A stretch of 64,000 nt of DNA from Elstera cyanobacteriorum (GTDB lineage Bacteria > Pseudomonadota > Alphaproteobacteria > Elsterales > Elsteraceae): the NCBI RefSeq assembly GCF_002251735.1, contig NZ_NOXS01000033.1, positions 98,040 to 162,039 on the forward strand, read 5' to 3'. The translations under genes were made by a program, and so were the position numbers. Positions 7,401 to 15,714 of the stretch are shown one piece after another (the stretch's first letter is position 1; every line of letters starts with the position of its first letter). The notes below the pieces were generated by a model that saw nothing but the letters and a program-made list of their open reading frames with translations, was not told the DNA's origin and ran no database searches.

Positions 7401-9906
7401 GGTGCCCGGATCGCGCTTGGTGCTGCTGGGGCGGCACGGGCGGGATTGGGAATTCCGTCAGCGGTTCGCGACCATCCTGGCCGCGCGCGGTGTTGCGGCG
7501 GACCGCATCGTCTACCGCCTGCACCGCCCCTATGGCGACCATTTCCACCTGTTCGACGATATTGATATCGGCCTTGATAGTTTTCCGGCCAATGGCGGTC
7601 TTGGGCTGATTGATGCGCTGTGGATGGGGGTGCCCGTCGTGACCCTGACCGGCGAGGGCTTAGCGGCCCGCCAGGGCGCGGCGCTGCTGACCGCCGCCGG
7701 GGCCGAGGCTTGGATCGCCACGACACCCGCCGACTATATTCGCATCGCCTGTACCCTAGCCGCCGATCCCGCCGCGTTGGCAGAAATCCGCCAAACTCTG
7801 CGCGACCGGCTACGGGCCGCCCCGCTGCTGGATGCCCGGCGGGTTGCGGCACAGCTCGAACAAACCTGGGTGGACCGCCGCGATGCCCTGCGCGCGGTAG
7901 CCGAGGCGCCCGATCTGAAATCCCGCTGCCGCGCGCTGGCCCGGCACGCGATCGCCGGATGGCTTGCCGATCATGGACGCTTGACCCTGCCGGTACCGGC
8001 GGGCGTGCCCGACGTTTCGGTCGTGCTGGTGCTGTTCAATCAAGCGGGCCTAACCTTGCAGACGCTGACCGCCTTGGCCGATCAGACGGGGCTGAGTTTT
8101 GAGACGATCATCGTCGATAATGCCTCGACCGATGAAACGGCGGACCTGCTCGACCGGATCGACGGGGCGACACTCCTGCGCAATGCCAAGAACGAGGGGT
8201 TTTTGCGGGCCGCCAACCAAGGCGCGGCGCGGGCGACGGGCCGGTATATCCTGTTCCTCAATAACGATGCCCTGCCCCATCCGGGGGCTTTGGCTGCCGC
8301 CCTGCACCGGCTTAAGACGGACCCGTCTATCGGGGTGGTCGGCGGGCGGATCCTGCTGGTCGATGGCACGCTGCAAGAAGCCGGGTGCATGGCCTATGCC
8401 GATGGGTCGGCTGCTGGATACGGGCGGGGCGCCCCCCCGGACCTGCCAGAGTTCCGCTTCGTCCGCGATGCCGATTTCGTCTCGGGCGCCTTCCTCATGT
8501 TGCCGCGCCCCCTGTGGAGCAGCCTAGGCGGCTTCGATCCCGCCTTTGCCCCGGCCTATTACGAGGATACGGACCTTTGTTTCCGGGTGCGGCGGGCCGG
8601 GTTCCGGGTTGTCTATGATCCCGCTGTCACGCTGACCCATCTCGAGGGCGGTAGCGCCGTGACTGCCGATGCGGCGGGGGCGATGATGCGCGCCAACCAG
8701 GGCCGGTTCTTGGCGGCGCACTGCGACGAGCTTGCCCAGCGCGCGACCCCCGCCAATGCCAAACCCTTGCACGACCGCTGGGTCTCCGCCCCCGCGCCAC
8801 GCGTGCTGGTGCTCGATAATGTCGTGCCGCATCAGGCGGTCGGCGCGGGCAATCCCCGGGCGCGGCTGATGCTGCAATCGTTGACCGGCTGCCACGTTAC
8901 CTATTTTCCGCTGTGGGGCGGGGAAGAAACCTGGGAGGAGGTTTACGCCACCCTGCCGGAGACCATCGAGGTTATGCTGGGGCAGCACGCCACCACCCTC
9001 GAACGCTTTCTGGAACAGCGCCAGGGCCTCTACGATCTGATGATCGTCAGCCGCCCGCCGAATATGGACCTCGTGGCCGAGATTCGCCGCCGTCGCCCGT
9101 TTTTGTTCGAGGGGGTGCGGGTGATTTATGATGCCGAAGCCCTGTTCGCCCTGCGCGATATCGGCTTTGCCGCCCTGCGCGGGACGCCGCTGCCCCGCGC
9201 CGAAGCCAAGGGGTTGCTGAAGGCCGAGCTTGATCTGGCCGCCGCTGCCGACTGCGTGCTGACGGTTTCGGCGCGGGAAGCGCGGCTGTTTAAGGCGGGC
9301 GGCGCCCCAGCGGTTCAGGTGCTCAGTCACGCGATGCCCCGCCCCGCCGCCTCGCCGCCCTTCGCGGCGCGCGAGGGGTTTTTGTTCATCGGGGCCTTAA
9401 CCCCCGGAAGCCCGAACGAAGATAGTCTGGTCTGGCTTAGCGAAGCGGTGCTGCCCCACTTGAACGCCCAGCTTGGCCGGGCGCTACCGGTCACCATCGT
9501 CGGGGAATGCAGGTCTAGCCGTATTGCGGCCCTGGCCTCGGATCAGATCCGATTGGTCGGGCGGGTGGATGATCTTGGTCCCGCTTATGATGCCGCGCGT
9601 GTCTTCATTGCCCCCACCCGCTTTGGGGCAGGGGTACCGTTGAAGGTGATCGAAGCGGCCTGCGCGGGCATTCCCGTTGTCGCAACGCGCCTACTGGTTC
9701 GCCAACTCGGTTGGAAAACCGGGGTGGAACTGCTGGAAGGACGGGATGCCGAGGGCTTTGCGGCGGCGATGGCCCGGCTTTACCACGATCCGGCCCGCTG
9801 GCAGGCGGTGCGGGAGGCGGCCCTGCGGCGGGCGGAAACCGATCATGACCCCGAGGTGTTCACCCGCACCCTGCGCGGCGTTATCGGCGTGGAGGGGATC
9901 GAATGA
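4420..9906 (+). CDS. Giant TPR-GT41-GT2-GT4 multi-glycosyltransferase
   Basis: A single 1828-residue reading frame. Residues about 65-690 are TPR-like helical repeats rich in Ala, Leu and Arg. Residues about 808-1157 match the catalytic half of SPINDLY/OGT (GT41), including ITDAVALPPADR, the LSP-x-C-LETWADLL helix and the block FDDIDIGLDSFPANGGLG. Residues about 1196-1407 are a GT2 domain (VSVVLVLFNQ, IIVDNASTDET, FLNNDALPHPG as the metal-binding triad, YYEDTDLCFRVRRAG). Residues about 1461-1828 are a GT4-type GT-B fold ending in FGAGVPLKVIEAACAGIPVV. The position of the OGT active-site Lys (human K842, in NQLYKIDP) reads VRGFRLSP here, so Lys becomes Arg. The TPRs probably hold a protein acceptor, and the three domains could add successive sugars. 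It lies 79 bases after gmd and overlaps the next gene by 4 bases. Confidence 0.85.
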   Translation: MTRATLLSLLKAGDWSQLASLAERETGTAAGLLRALAAGHAQSLPDFSADDVVPDDDLRAFLRQAPAVIDRLLARAREAAAGRRLGVADALYRAVLALDDRHLAARLAVAWEAFRLGDRAAALHHAELARQGHPGSAEAAAAFGWMQWDAGRPEAVETLETALTQHPDHPVLLWYLGHIRARTGLLAAAARLLTRALEINPGLDEAAVALAWVYADMGRLDAALDLSYKVVQRAPQPHRLAQLGHFLSEKGFFDAAILLLRQALTATPADPDIRRHLVTALCRAGQAVEAGPLLDAGLALAPEDRGLHLGKALWLRTAGAPAQAEIAAHDIVRRWPDWADGWYLLGEIKRAAGAMQEALHCYGRAQQHNPALVAAAIARSQVLLHFGAAEEAATLMDAVLADAPDHPAARRQLAWALIGQNRGRDARPHLHRLLRGDRRNEELLLFLSVALHQLGRLTSARLIARRARRIAPDTPDILRHCAGLALEAGDFAETEALCGRLLQLAPDQAQVRVLTSFALQAQGRLIEAEHHAERAILLAPEAAETWRCLAQLRHRQHRLDAAEAALRQAQALAPKNSDALGQLAWVLATDDRLPEALAVSREAADLTPKKPERWLELAEILALTGEAAEALACLDDTPALIPPPPAALSLAARLLAVEGTVQQAAGGSPVLVWQEAARRAAILLYRDRRHHDAGLTVLRLHAAGYAPAADLLRLIPLDARRSLYLEILEWLAAYGSAEEAARVAAAAQAAFPRDADIAIASLYLLRMAGAVSAETSARHLRQWGLIHGAASGRTACRPSPAPSSDSRLQVAYLASHFHQALLVDVLAAHDPQVVGLHLYTDDPAPLPASLHQRVAVHPLSGADFEASCIANRIDVVVDTVGLHPFHGQAAVLRALRRRIAPLQCGWLGAWGSGAGLYDLLITDAVALPPADRALYTEPVLRLSGGQWGWSPPAGAPPVAPLPAQTTGGITFGCAVRGFRLSPLCLETWADLLAAVPGSRLVLLGRHGRDWEFRQRFATILAARGVAADRIVYRLHRPYGDHFHLFDDIDIGLDSFPANGGLGLIDALWMGVPVVTLTGEGLAARQGAALLTAAGAEAWIATTPADYIRIACTLAADPAALAEIRQTLRDRLRAAPLLDARRVAAQLEQTWVDRRDALRAVAEAPDLKSRCRALARHAIAGWLADHGRLTLPVPAGVPDVSVVLVLFNQAGLTLQTLTALADQTGLSFETIIVDNASTDETADLLDRIDGATLLRNAKNEGFLRAANQGAARATGRYILFLNNDALPHPGALAAALHRLKTDPSIGVVGGRILLVDGTLQEAGCMAYADGSAAGYGRGAPPDLPEFRFVRDADFVSGAFLMLPRPLWSSLGGFDPAFAPAYYEDTDLCFRVRRAGFRVVYDPAVTLTHLEGGSAVTADAAGAMMRANQGRFLAAHCDELAQRATPANAKPLHDRWVSAPAPRVLVLDNVVPHQAVGAGNPRARLMLQSLTGCHVTYFPLWGGEETWEEVYATLPETIEVMLGQHATTLERFLEQRQGLYDLMIVSRPPNMDLVAEIRRRRPFLFEGVRVIYDAEALFALRDIGFAALRGTPLPRAEAKGLLKAELDLAAAADCVLTVSAREARLFKAGGAPAVQVLSHAMPRPAASPPFAAREGFLFIGALTPGSPNEDSLVWLSEAVLPHLNAQLGRALPVTIVGECRSSRIAALASDQIRLVGRVDDLGPAYDAARVFIAPTRFGAGVPLKVIEAACAGIPVVATRLLVRQLGWKTGVELLEGRDAEGFAAAMARLYHDPARWQAVREAALRRAETDHDPEVFTRTLRGVIGVEGIE

Positions 9907-10790
9907 GGGACGGGTTGGCGCTCAGCCTGCCCTGGCCTCTGCCGCTCCGTCGCCTGCTGCTGGACGGGCGGCGGGCGCTGGACCAAGACCGCCGGGCCGA
10001 GGCAGAACGGGCGTTTCTGAGTGCTTTGGCACTGGAGCCGAATATTCCCGAAGCCCATGTTGGGCTGGCGCTTGCCCGCCGTCCAGGCCCGGACTATCGC
10101 GCTTGGTTAGCCCGTGTGCAGACAGCGCTAAAGCCGCGCGTTTATGTGGAAATCGGCGTCGAAACCGGGCTTTCCTTGCGTCTTGCTGGGCGGGAGACGC
10201 TGGTTATCGGCATCGACCCTGTGCCCCGGGTGCCACCAGCAGAGGCAACCCGCCCCGGCCTGCATCTGTTTGCCATGACCAGTCGCACTTTTTTTGCTAC
10301 CGCCGATGCGCAGCCCCCGCCGCTTGCTGCTGCGTTGCGCGCGATTGATTTCGCCTTTATCGACGGCGACCATCGCTTCGAGACGGTTTTGCAGGATTTC
10401 ATCGATCTTGAGGCGCGGATGGCCCCCGGCGGGGTGATCGCACTGCATGATACTTGGCCGCTGAACGCCCATACGGCCTCCCCCCTGCGTCAGACCGGTT
10501 TTTACAGTGGCGACGGATGGAAGCTCGTACCCTGCCTGCGTGCTCTACGCCCTGATCTGCGCGTGATGACAGTTGCGACATCGCCGACCGGGCTGACCTT
10601 CGTGACCCGGCTCGATCCCGCCTCGCGCTTACTGCACCAGCGGTATCAGTCCATCCTTGAGACCTATGCCCGCCTGCCCTACGGTGCCGCCGTAGAGCGG
10701 GAACTGGCGCTGGTTCCCAATACGGGGGCCGCGCTGGATCAACTGTTGGCGTGGCGTCTCCCGACCCTCCCCCGTGCCCCGGAAGCCTAA
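9903..10790 (+). CDS. SAM-dependent methyltransferase (Methyltransf_24 type) with a short TPR-like lead
   Basis: 295 residues. The start ATG overlaps the stop of the giant glycosyltransferase (ATGA), indicating translational coupling. Residues 15-60 resemble one TPR pair (ALDQDRRAEAERAF, ALALEPNIPEAH). The catalytic core follows: VYVEIGVETGLSLRLAG as motif I, VIGIDPVP for the ribose-binding acid, and FAFIDGDHRFETVLQDF followed by MAPGGVIALHDTWP. This IDGDH...GG...HD pattern is typical of the family found in surface-glycan and rhamnose O-methylation loci. The probable role is methylation of a sugar in the glycan built by the neighbours; the acceptor is unknown. Confidence 0.75.
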   Translation: MRDGLALSLPWPLPLRRLLLDGRRALDQDRRAEAERAFLSALALEPNIPEAHVGLALARRPGPDYRAWLARVQTALKPRVYVEIGVETGLSLRLAGRETLVIGIDPVPRVPPAEATRPGLHLFAMTSRTFFATADAQPPPLAAALRAIDFAFIDGDHRFETVLQDFIDLEARMAPGGVIALHDTWPLNAHTASPLRQTGFYSGDGWKLVPCLRALRPDLRVMTVATSPTGLTFVTRLDPASRLLHQRYQSILETYARLPYGAAVERELALVPNTGAALDQLLAWRLPTLPRAPEA

Positions 10791-10795
10791 CGATT

Positions 10796-13618
10796 ATGAC
10801 CCTTCCCGCTGCCCGTACTGCTGCCGATCGTTACCTTGGGATGGTCAAACGGTCGCTGGTGAATGATCTTTATCTCGAGTTGGAAGCGGCGCTGCATTAT
10901 CTGCTGCTCTGCCAGCGGGCTGGGCAGGAACCCGACCCCGAGATCGTTCGCGATGTCGCCGCCCATCGCCCGGAAATTCTGGCCCATCTGTCGGCGCAGC
11001 GCGAGGTTGGGCAGATGGTCTATTGGCCGGGGCCGGACGGCCAATTGTACGATCCGCGCAATCTGGCCGAACAAAGCCATACGATGATCGGGCGGAAGCG
11101 GCTGGATCATTTGCATGCCTGTCTCGATACGCTTTATACCCAAGGCATTCCCGGTGACTTGATTGAAACCGGCGTCTGGCGCGGGGGGGCGACAATCTTC
11201 ATGCGCGCCCACTTGGCCGCTTATGATGAAACGGGGCGGCGGGTCTGGGTTGCCGATTCCTTCGACGGGTTGCCGGAACCGTCGATCACGCAGGACAGCG
11301 GTTACGATCTGAGCAAGCGACACCAGCCGATCCTGGCAATCAGCGAAGAGCGGGTGCGCGCGCTGTTTGCCCGGTATGACCTGCTGGATGATCAGGTCCG
11401 CTTTCTGCCGGGCTGGTTTCGGGACACGCTGGCGGCGGCCCCCATCGAGCGCCTCGCTCTTTTACGGCTCGACGGCGACCTCTACGAGTCGACGATGGAT
11501 GCGTTGGAGGCGCTATACGATAAGGTTGTCCCTGGCGGTTTTATCATTGCCGACGATTACGGCGCGCTGCCGCCCTGCCGTCAGGCCATTGACGAGTTTC
11601 GGGCGCGGCGGGGCATCAATGATCCGCTCGAAAAGATCGACTGGACGGGGGTTGCTTGGCGGAAACAGGCCGATGCGCTTCCGGCCCGGCGGTCTGGCGG
11701 GCGCGGCAATTTTAAAATTATTCAGAAGCCTGCACCGCAGCGCGAGGAGTGCCGCTTTTACCATCGGGTCGATCTTCCAGGCGGCCCGTCGGAAGGCGAG
11801 TGGGATTTGCGCCCGAATGTCGATGCCTATTTCGGCGGCGTCACACTAGCGGGGCGCAGCGTTCTTGAAATTGGCCCGGCCAGCGGTTTTCTGTCCTTCC
11901 ATATGGAGCGGCAGGGCGCGGCGGTTACGGCGGTCGAACCCTCGATGGAACGGCTGTGGGATTGTTTCCCGCTCAGCGGTTTTGACCGGGCGCAATGGCG
12001 CGACGATCACGAGGTGCAGATTACCCGTGTGCGCAATAGTTTTTGGTATCTGCACCATCTCAACCGGTCGTCCGTCCGGCTGGTCGAGGCCGATCCGGAA
12101 ACCCTGCCGGAAGCGATGGGGGAGTATGATATCGGCCTGCTCGGCGCTATTCTGCTGCATACTCGGTCGCCGTTCTCCATTCTGGAGGGCGTGGCGGCCC
12201 GGGTGCGCGAGACGATGATCGTCACGGATCTGTTCGATCCGACCTTGGGCGATCTGCCGGTCATGCGGCTCATTCCCTGGGCCAATGCGCCGACCCTCGA
12301 TACCTGGTGGTCCTTCTCCCCCGCTTTTCTGGTGCGGGCGCTGGAATGCCTGGGCTTTCCTTATGCGACGGTTACCTATCATACCCAGTTGCGCGTGCAG
12401 GATAATCTGCAGGTACCGATGTGTACCGTCGTTGCCCATCGCACGGCACCGGCCGGGTATCAGCCGATGCTTCCGGCCGCTTCGGTGGCCCCGGAAGCCC
12501 TCCCTGCACCGATTGATGCCCGGCAGATCGATTTGCAGATCGCGGCCGCCCGTGATCTGCGCTGGTTACCGGATAGCATCACAGTCGAAGATGATGACAT
12601 CACGATTCAGGGTTGGGCGCTGACCCTGTGGGATGCGCCCGAGGCAACTCGGTTTACGATCAATGGGGCCGTTTTCACCGAGGTCGAGTGGCCGTTGCCG
12701 TCACCTGACCTTAAGGATTATTTCGGCTTTCTGCCCCATGCGGACGCGGCCCGCTTCCGGTGTCGCTATCGGTTGCAGCCCGGTGAAAACCCATTCCCCG
12801 AGGGTGTCGCCTGCGTTGCCATGACAGGGGCCTTCGGTGACCATCGCCGGTCTTACCGAACGGCTTGGTACCTGCTTGATCCGGCGTTAGAAGCCCCGCT
12901 TCCTGATAGCGCGCAGATTGCCCGCCTGATTGGCACTGAAAACAGCTTAGCGTTCCGCATGGGTGGGGCAACGATCGTTCACCGCATCGACCGCTATCTG
13001 CAAGACCGCTTCGACAGGGGGCTGAGTTCTTTCCGGGCGGTGTTGGATTGGAACTGCGGCGCGGGTCAATTGAGCCGCTATTTGACCCGTTTTGTCTCGT
13101 GCCTCGTCGGTGTCGATACCGACGCTGCCATGGTTGCGCAATGCCAAGCCACCCTATCCAGTCCTGTGCAGGAAGCGGTTCGGTTTACCGTAGTCGGCGC
13201 CGCCCCCCCCACCGACTTCGCCGATGGTCAGTTTGACCTCGTGATCGGTCTGTCGGTGCTGACCGAGATGGATGCGGCAACGCAGGACGCTTGGTTGGTG
13301 GAATTGCAGCGGATTGTCGAACCCGGCGGGCTGTTGCTGCTATCGGTGCGCGGGTTTGCCCAATCCTCCTTCTACCGATGCCCGCCCGATTTGTGGCAGG
13401 CAACCCAGCGCGCTGGGTTATTGTGTCAGGGTGACGCTGAAAACCCGCAGGCCGTACACTCACAGGAGTATATTTTTAGCCATTGGGGTCAGTATTTCGA
13501 CATTCTCGACAGTATCGGCGGGCTTGCGGGCGGGCAGGATATGATCGTGCTGCGGCGCCGCAGTTCGAAACCCACCCTTGCGGAACTCCGCATTGATTCC
13601 CCCCGCCATTCCGATTAG
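10796..13618 (+). CDS. Three-domain methyltransferase fusion with a TylF/MycF domain
   Basis: About 940 residues starting at ATG 10796, five bases after the previous stop; an upstream in-frame ATG at 10751 would overlap the previous gene and is less likely. Domain 1 (about 75-310) is a TylF/MycF-like sugar O-methyltransferase, with IETGVWRGGATIFM, VWVADSFDGLP, LLRLDGDLYESTMDALE and GGFIIADDYG. Domain 2 (about 318-545) is a class I methyltransferase (VLEIGPASGFLSFHM, YDIGLLGAILLHTRSPF). Residues about 560-735 look like a beta-rich linker domain (ITIQGWALTLWDA). Domain 3 (about 740-935) is a third methyltransferase (VLDWNCGAGQLSRYL, FDLVIGLSVLTEM, VEPGGLLLLSV). Together with gmd and the glycosyltransferase it points to an O-methylated deoxyhexose glycan. 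Targets are inferred, not shown. Confidence 0.8.
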   Translation: MTLPAARTAADRYLGMVKRSLVNDLYLELEAALHYLLLCQRAGQEPDPEIVRDVAAHRPEILAHLSAQREVGQMVYWPGPDGQLYDPRNLAEQSHTMIGRKRLDHLHACLDTLYTQGIPGDLIETGVWRGGATIFMRAHLAAYDETGRRVWVADSFDGLPEPSITQDSGYDLSKRHQPILAISEERVRALFARYDLLDDQVRFLPGWFRDTLAAAPIERLALLRLDGDLYESTMDALEALYDKVVPGGFIIADDYGALPPCRQAIDEFRARRGINDPLEKIDWTGVAWRKQADALPARRSGGRGNFKIIQKPAPQREECRFYHRVDLPGGPSEGEWDLRPNVDAYFGGVTLAGRSVLEIGPASGFLSFHMERQGAAVTAVEPSMERLWDCFPLSGFDRAQWRDDHEVQITRVRNSFWYLHHLNRSSVRLVEADPETLPEAMGEYDIGLLGAILLHTRSPFSILEGVAARVRETMIVTDLFDPTLGDLPVMRLIPWANAPTLDTWWSFSPAFLVRALECLGFPYATVTYHTQLRVQDNLQVPMCTVVAHRTAPAGYQPMLPAASVAPEALPAPIDARQIDLQIAAARDLRWLPDSITVEDDDITIQGWALTLWDAPEATRFTINGAVFTEVEWPLPSPDLKDYFGFLPHADAARFRCRYRLQPGENPFPEGVACVAMTGAFGDHRRSYRTAWYLLDPALEAPLPDSAQIARLIGTENSLAFRMGGATIVHRIDRYLQDRFDRGLSSFRAVLDWNCGAGQLSRYLTRFVSCLVGVDTDAAMVAQCQATLSSPVQEAVRFTVVGAAPPTDFADGQFDLVIGLSVLTEMDAATQDAWLVELQRIVEPGGLLLLSVRGFAQSSFYRCPPDLWQATQRAGLLCQGDAENPQAVHSQEYIFSHWGQYFDILDSIGGLAGGQDMIVLRRRSSKPTLAELRIDSPRHSD

Positions 13619-13627
13619 GTGATGTGC

Positions 13628-14473
13628 ATGGGACTGCCGTTTTTAAAGATGCATGGCCTGGGGAACGATTTCGTCGTGCTCGAAGGCCGCCGCGCGCTGC
13701 TGGAACTGCCGGGCGACTGGATTCGCGCGGTCGGGGACCGGCGCACCGGCGTGGGGTTTGATCAGTTGATCGTTATGGAACCGCCAAGCGACGGGCGGGC
13801 CGATCTGTTCATGCGGATCTTTAACCCCGATGGGTCGGAAGCGGGTGCCTGCGGGAACGCCACCCGCTGTATCGCCCATCTTGCCATGCAGGCCGAAGGG
13901 CGCGGCAGCGTGACCATCGAAACCTTGGCCGGGTTGCTAGAGGCGGTGCGCGGCGAGACGGGGTTGATCACCGTCGATATGGGACCGGCGCGGCTGGACT
14001 GGGCGCAAATCCCGCTCGCCGAAGCCTGCGACACGCTGCATGTGCCGATGACCGTCGGCCCGCTGTCCGATGGCGTCGCCACCAATATGGGCAATCCGCA
14101 CATCACGTTCTTTGTGCCGGATGCCGAGGCGGTCGATCTGGCGGCGCTTGGCCCGATTGCCGAACATCACCCGATGCTGCCACGGCGCGCCAATATCGGC
14201 CTCGTGTCGGTGCGGGCGCGCGATCATATCCGCTTTCGGGTGTGGGAGCGTGGGGCGGGCATTACGCGCGCTTGTGGCTCGGGCGCGTGTGCTGCCGCCG
14301 TCGCCTCAATCCGGCGCGGGCTAACCGACCGGTGTCTGAAAGTGAGCATGGACGGCGGCGATCTGACGCTCGACTGGCGCGAAAGCGACGGGCATGTGCT
14401 GATGACCGGCCCCGTTTCCACCAGTTTCGTCGGCGAATTTGCGGGCGATCTGGCGTTGGAGCGGTTTTCGTGA
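13628..14473 (+). CDS. dapF: Diaminopimelate epimerase
   Basis: 281 residues. It interconverts LL- and meso-diaminopimelate in the cytoplasm for lysine and peptidoglycan synthesis, using two cysteines without a cofactor. Both are present in family blocks: ACGNATRC (first Cys, about residue 75) and RACGSGACAA (second Cys). The N-terminal block FLKMHGLGNDFVVLE is diagnostic. I choose ATG 13628 because AGGTGA lies 5 bases before it; GTG 13619 and ATG 13622 are in frame but too close to that site. The gene heads a tight run with mtaB and ftsY, an order seen in many alphaproteobacteria. Confidence 0.95.
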   Translation: MGLPFLKMHGLGNDFVVLEGRRALLELPGDWIRAVGDRRTGVGFDQLIVMEPPSDGRADLFMRIFNPDGSEAGACGNATRCIAHLAMQAEGRGSVTIETLAGLLEAVRGETGLITVDMGPARLDWAQIPLAEACDTLHVPMTVGPLSDGVATNMGNPHITFFVPDAEAVDLAALGPIAEHHPMLPRRANIGLVSVRARDHIRFRVWERGAGITRACGSGACAAAVASIRRGLTDRCLKVSMDGGDLTLDWRESDGHVLMTGPVSTSFVGEFAGDLALERFS

Positions 14474-15714
14474 GCGGACCGCAGCTCGTCACCTTCGGGT
14501 GCCGCCTCAATACCTATGAATCGGAAGTGATGCGCGATCTCGCCACCAAGGCGGGCGAGGGCGAGGCGATCATCTTCAATACCTGCGCCGTCACCTCGGA
14601 AGCCGAACGCCAAGCGCGGCAGGCCATCCGCAAGGCCCGCCGCGATAATCCGAACGCGCGCATCATCGTTACCGGCTGCGCCGCCCAGGTCAGCACGGCC
14701 AAATTCGCCGAAATGCCGGAGATCGACCGGATCATTGGCAATGATCTGAAACTGAAGCCCGAAGCCTGGGGTGTGACGCCCGACGAAGCGCGCGTCGAAG
14801 TGAACGACATTATGCAGGTGCGCGAAACCGCCCAGCATTTGATTGAAGGGTTTGACGGGCGGGCGCGCGCCTTCGTGCAGGTCCAGCAGGGCTGCGACCA
14901 TCGTTGTACCTTCTGCATCATCCCCTATGGGCGCGGTAACTCCCGCTCCGTCCCGGCGGGCGCGGTGGTGGAGCAAGTGCGCAAGCTGGTCGAGAATGGC
15001 TATGCCGAAGTCGTGCTGACCGGCGTCGATGTGACCTCCTATGGCCACGATCTGCCGGGCAAGCCGACGCTAGGGATGCTGGTGCGCCGGGTGCTGAAAC
15101 TGGTGCCGGACCTGCCGCGCCTGCGCCTCTCGTCCCTTGACCCCGTTGAAATCGACGATGATCTGTGGGCGGCCTTGGCCGAAGAAGAGCGGTTGATGCC
15201 GCATCTGCATCTGTCAGTCCAGGCTGGGGCCGATCTGATCTTGAAGCGCATGAAGCGCCGCCATTTGCGCGCCGATGCCATCGCCGTTGCCGAAAAGGCC
15301 CTGCGCCTGCGCCCGGATACCGTCTTCGGGGCCGATCTAATCGCCGGGTTCCCCACCGAGACGGACGAGCATTTCAACGATTCTCTGCGTATCGTTTCGG
15401 AAGCGAATTTAACCTATCTGCACGTTTTCCCCTATTCCCCGCGCCCTGGCACGCCAGCGGCAAAAATGCCCCAGCTTCCTGGCAGCACGATCAAAGCGCG
15501 CGCGGCGGCACTGCGCGCGGCAGGGCAGGCGGCGTTAACCCGCTATCTCGACACCCAAGCGGGCCGGGTTGAAGAAATTCTGTTCGAGGAAGAGACGCTG
15601 GGGCGCACGCCTCATTTCGTTCCCGTAACGGGATTGACCGGCACCCCCGGCACGCGCCAAAAGGTGCGGCTGATCGATCGGATCGGCGAGCAGATGCGCG
15701 GAGAGGTGGCATGA
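14470..15714 (+). CDS. mtaB: tRNA N6-threonylcarbamoyladenosine(37) methylthiotransferase
   Basis: 414 residues from a GTG that overlaps the dapF stop (GTGA). It is a radical SAM enzyme that converts t6A37 to ms2t6A in ANN-decoding tRNAs. The N-terminal methylthiotransferase domain has three cluster cysteines in TFGCRLNTYES, NTCAVTSEAERQ and VTGCAAQ. The radical SAM motif C-x3-C-x2-C is in GCDHRCTFCIIPYGRGNSRS. The opening VTFGCRLNTYESEVM and the short C-terminal domain distinguish MtaB from MiaB and RimO. It is translationally coupled on both sides. Confidence 0.92.
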   Translation: MSGPQLVTFGCRLNTYESEVMRDLATKAGEGEAIIFNTCAVTSEAERQARQAIRKARRDNPNARIIVTGCAAQVSTAKFAEMPEIDRIIGNDLKLKPEAWGVTPDEARVEVNDIMQVRETAQHLIEGFDGRARAFVQVQQGCDHRCTFCIIPYGRGNSRSVPAGAVVEQVRKLVENGYAEVVLTGVDVTSYGHDLPGKPTLGMLVRRVLKLVPDLPRLRLSSLDPVEIDDDLWAALAEEERLMPHLHLSVQAGADLILKRMKRRHLRADAIAVAEKALRLRPDTVFGADLIAGFPTETDEHFNDSLRIVSEANLTYLHVFPYSPRPGTPAAKMPQLPGSTIKARAAALRAAGQAALTRYLDTQAGRVEEILFEEETLGRTPHFVPVTGLTGTPGTRQKVRLIDRIGEQMRGEVA

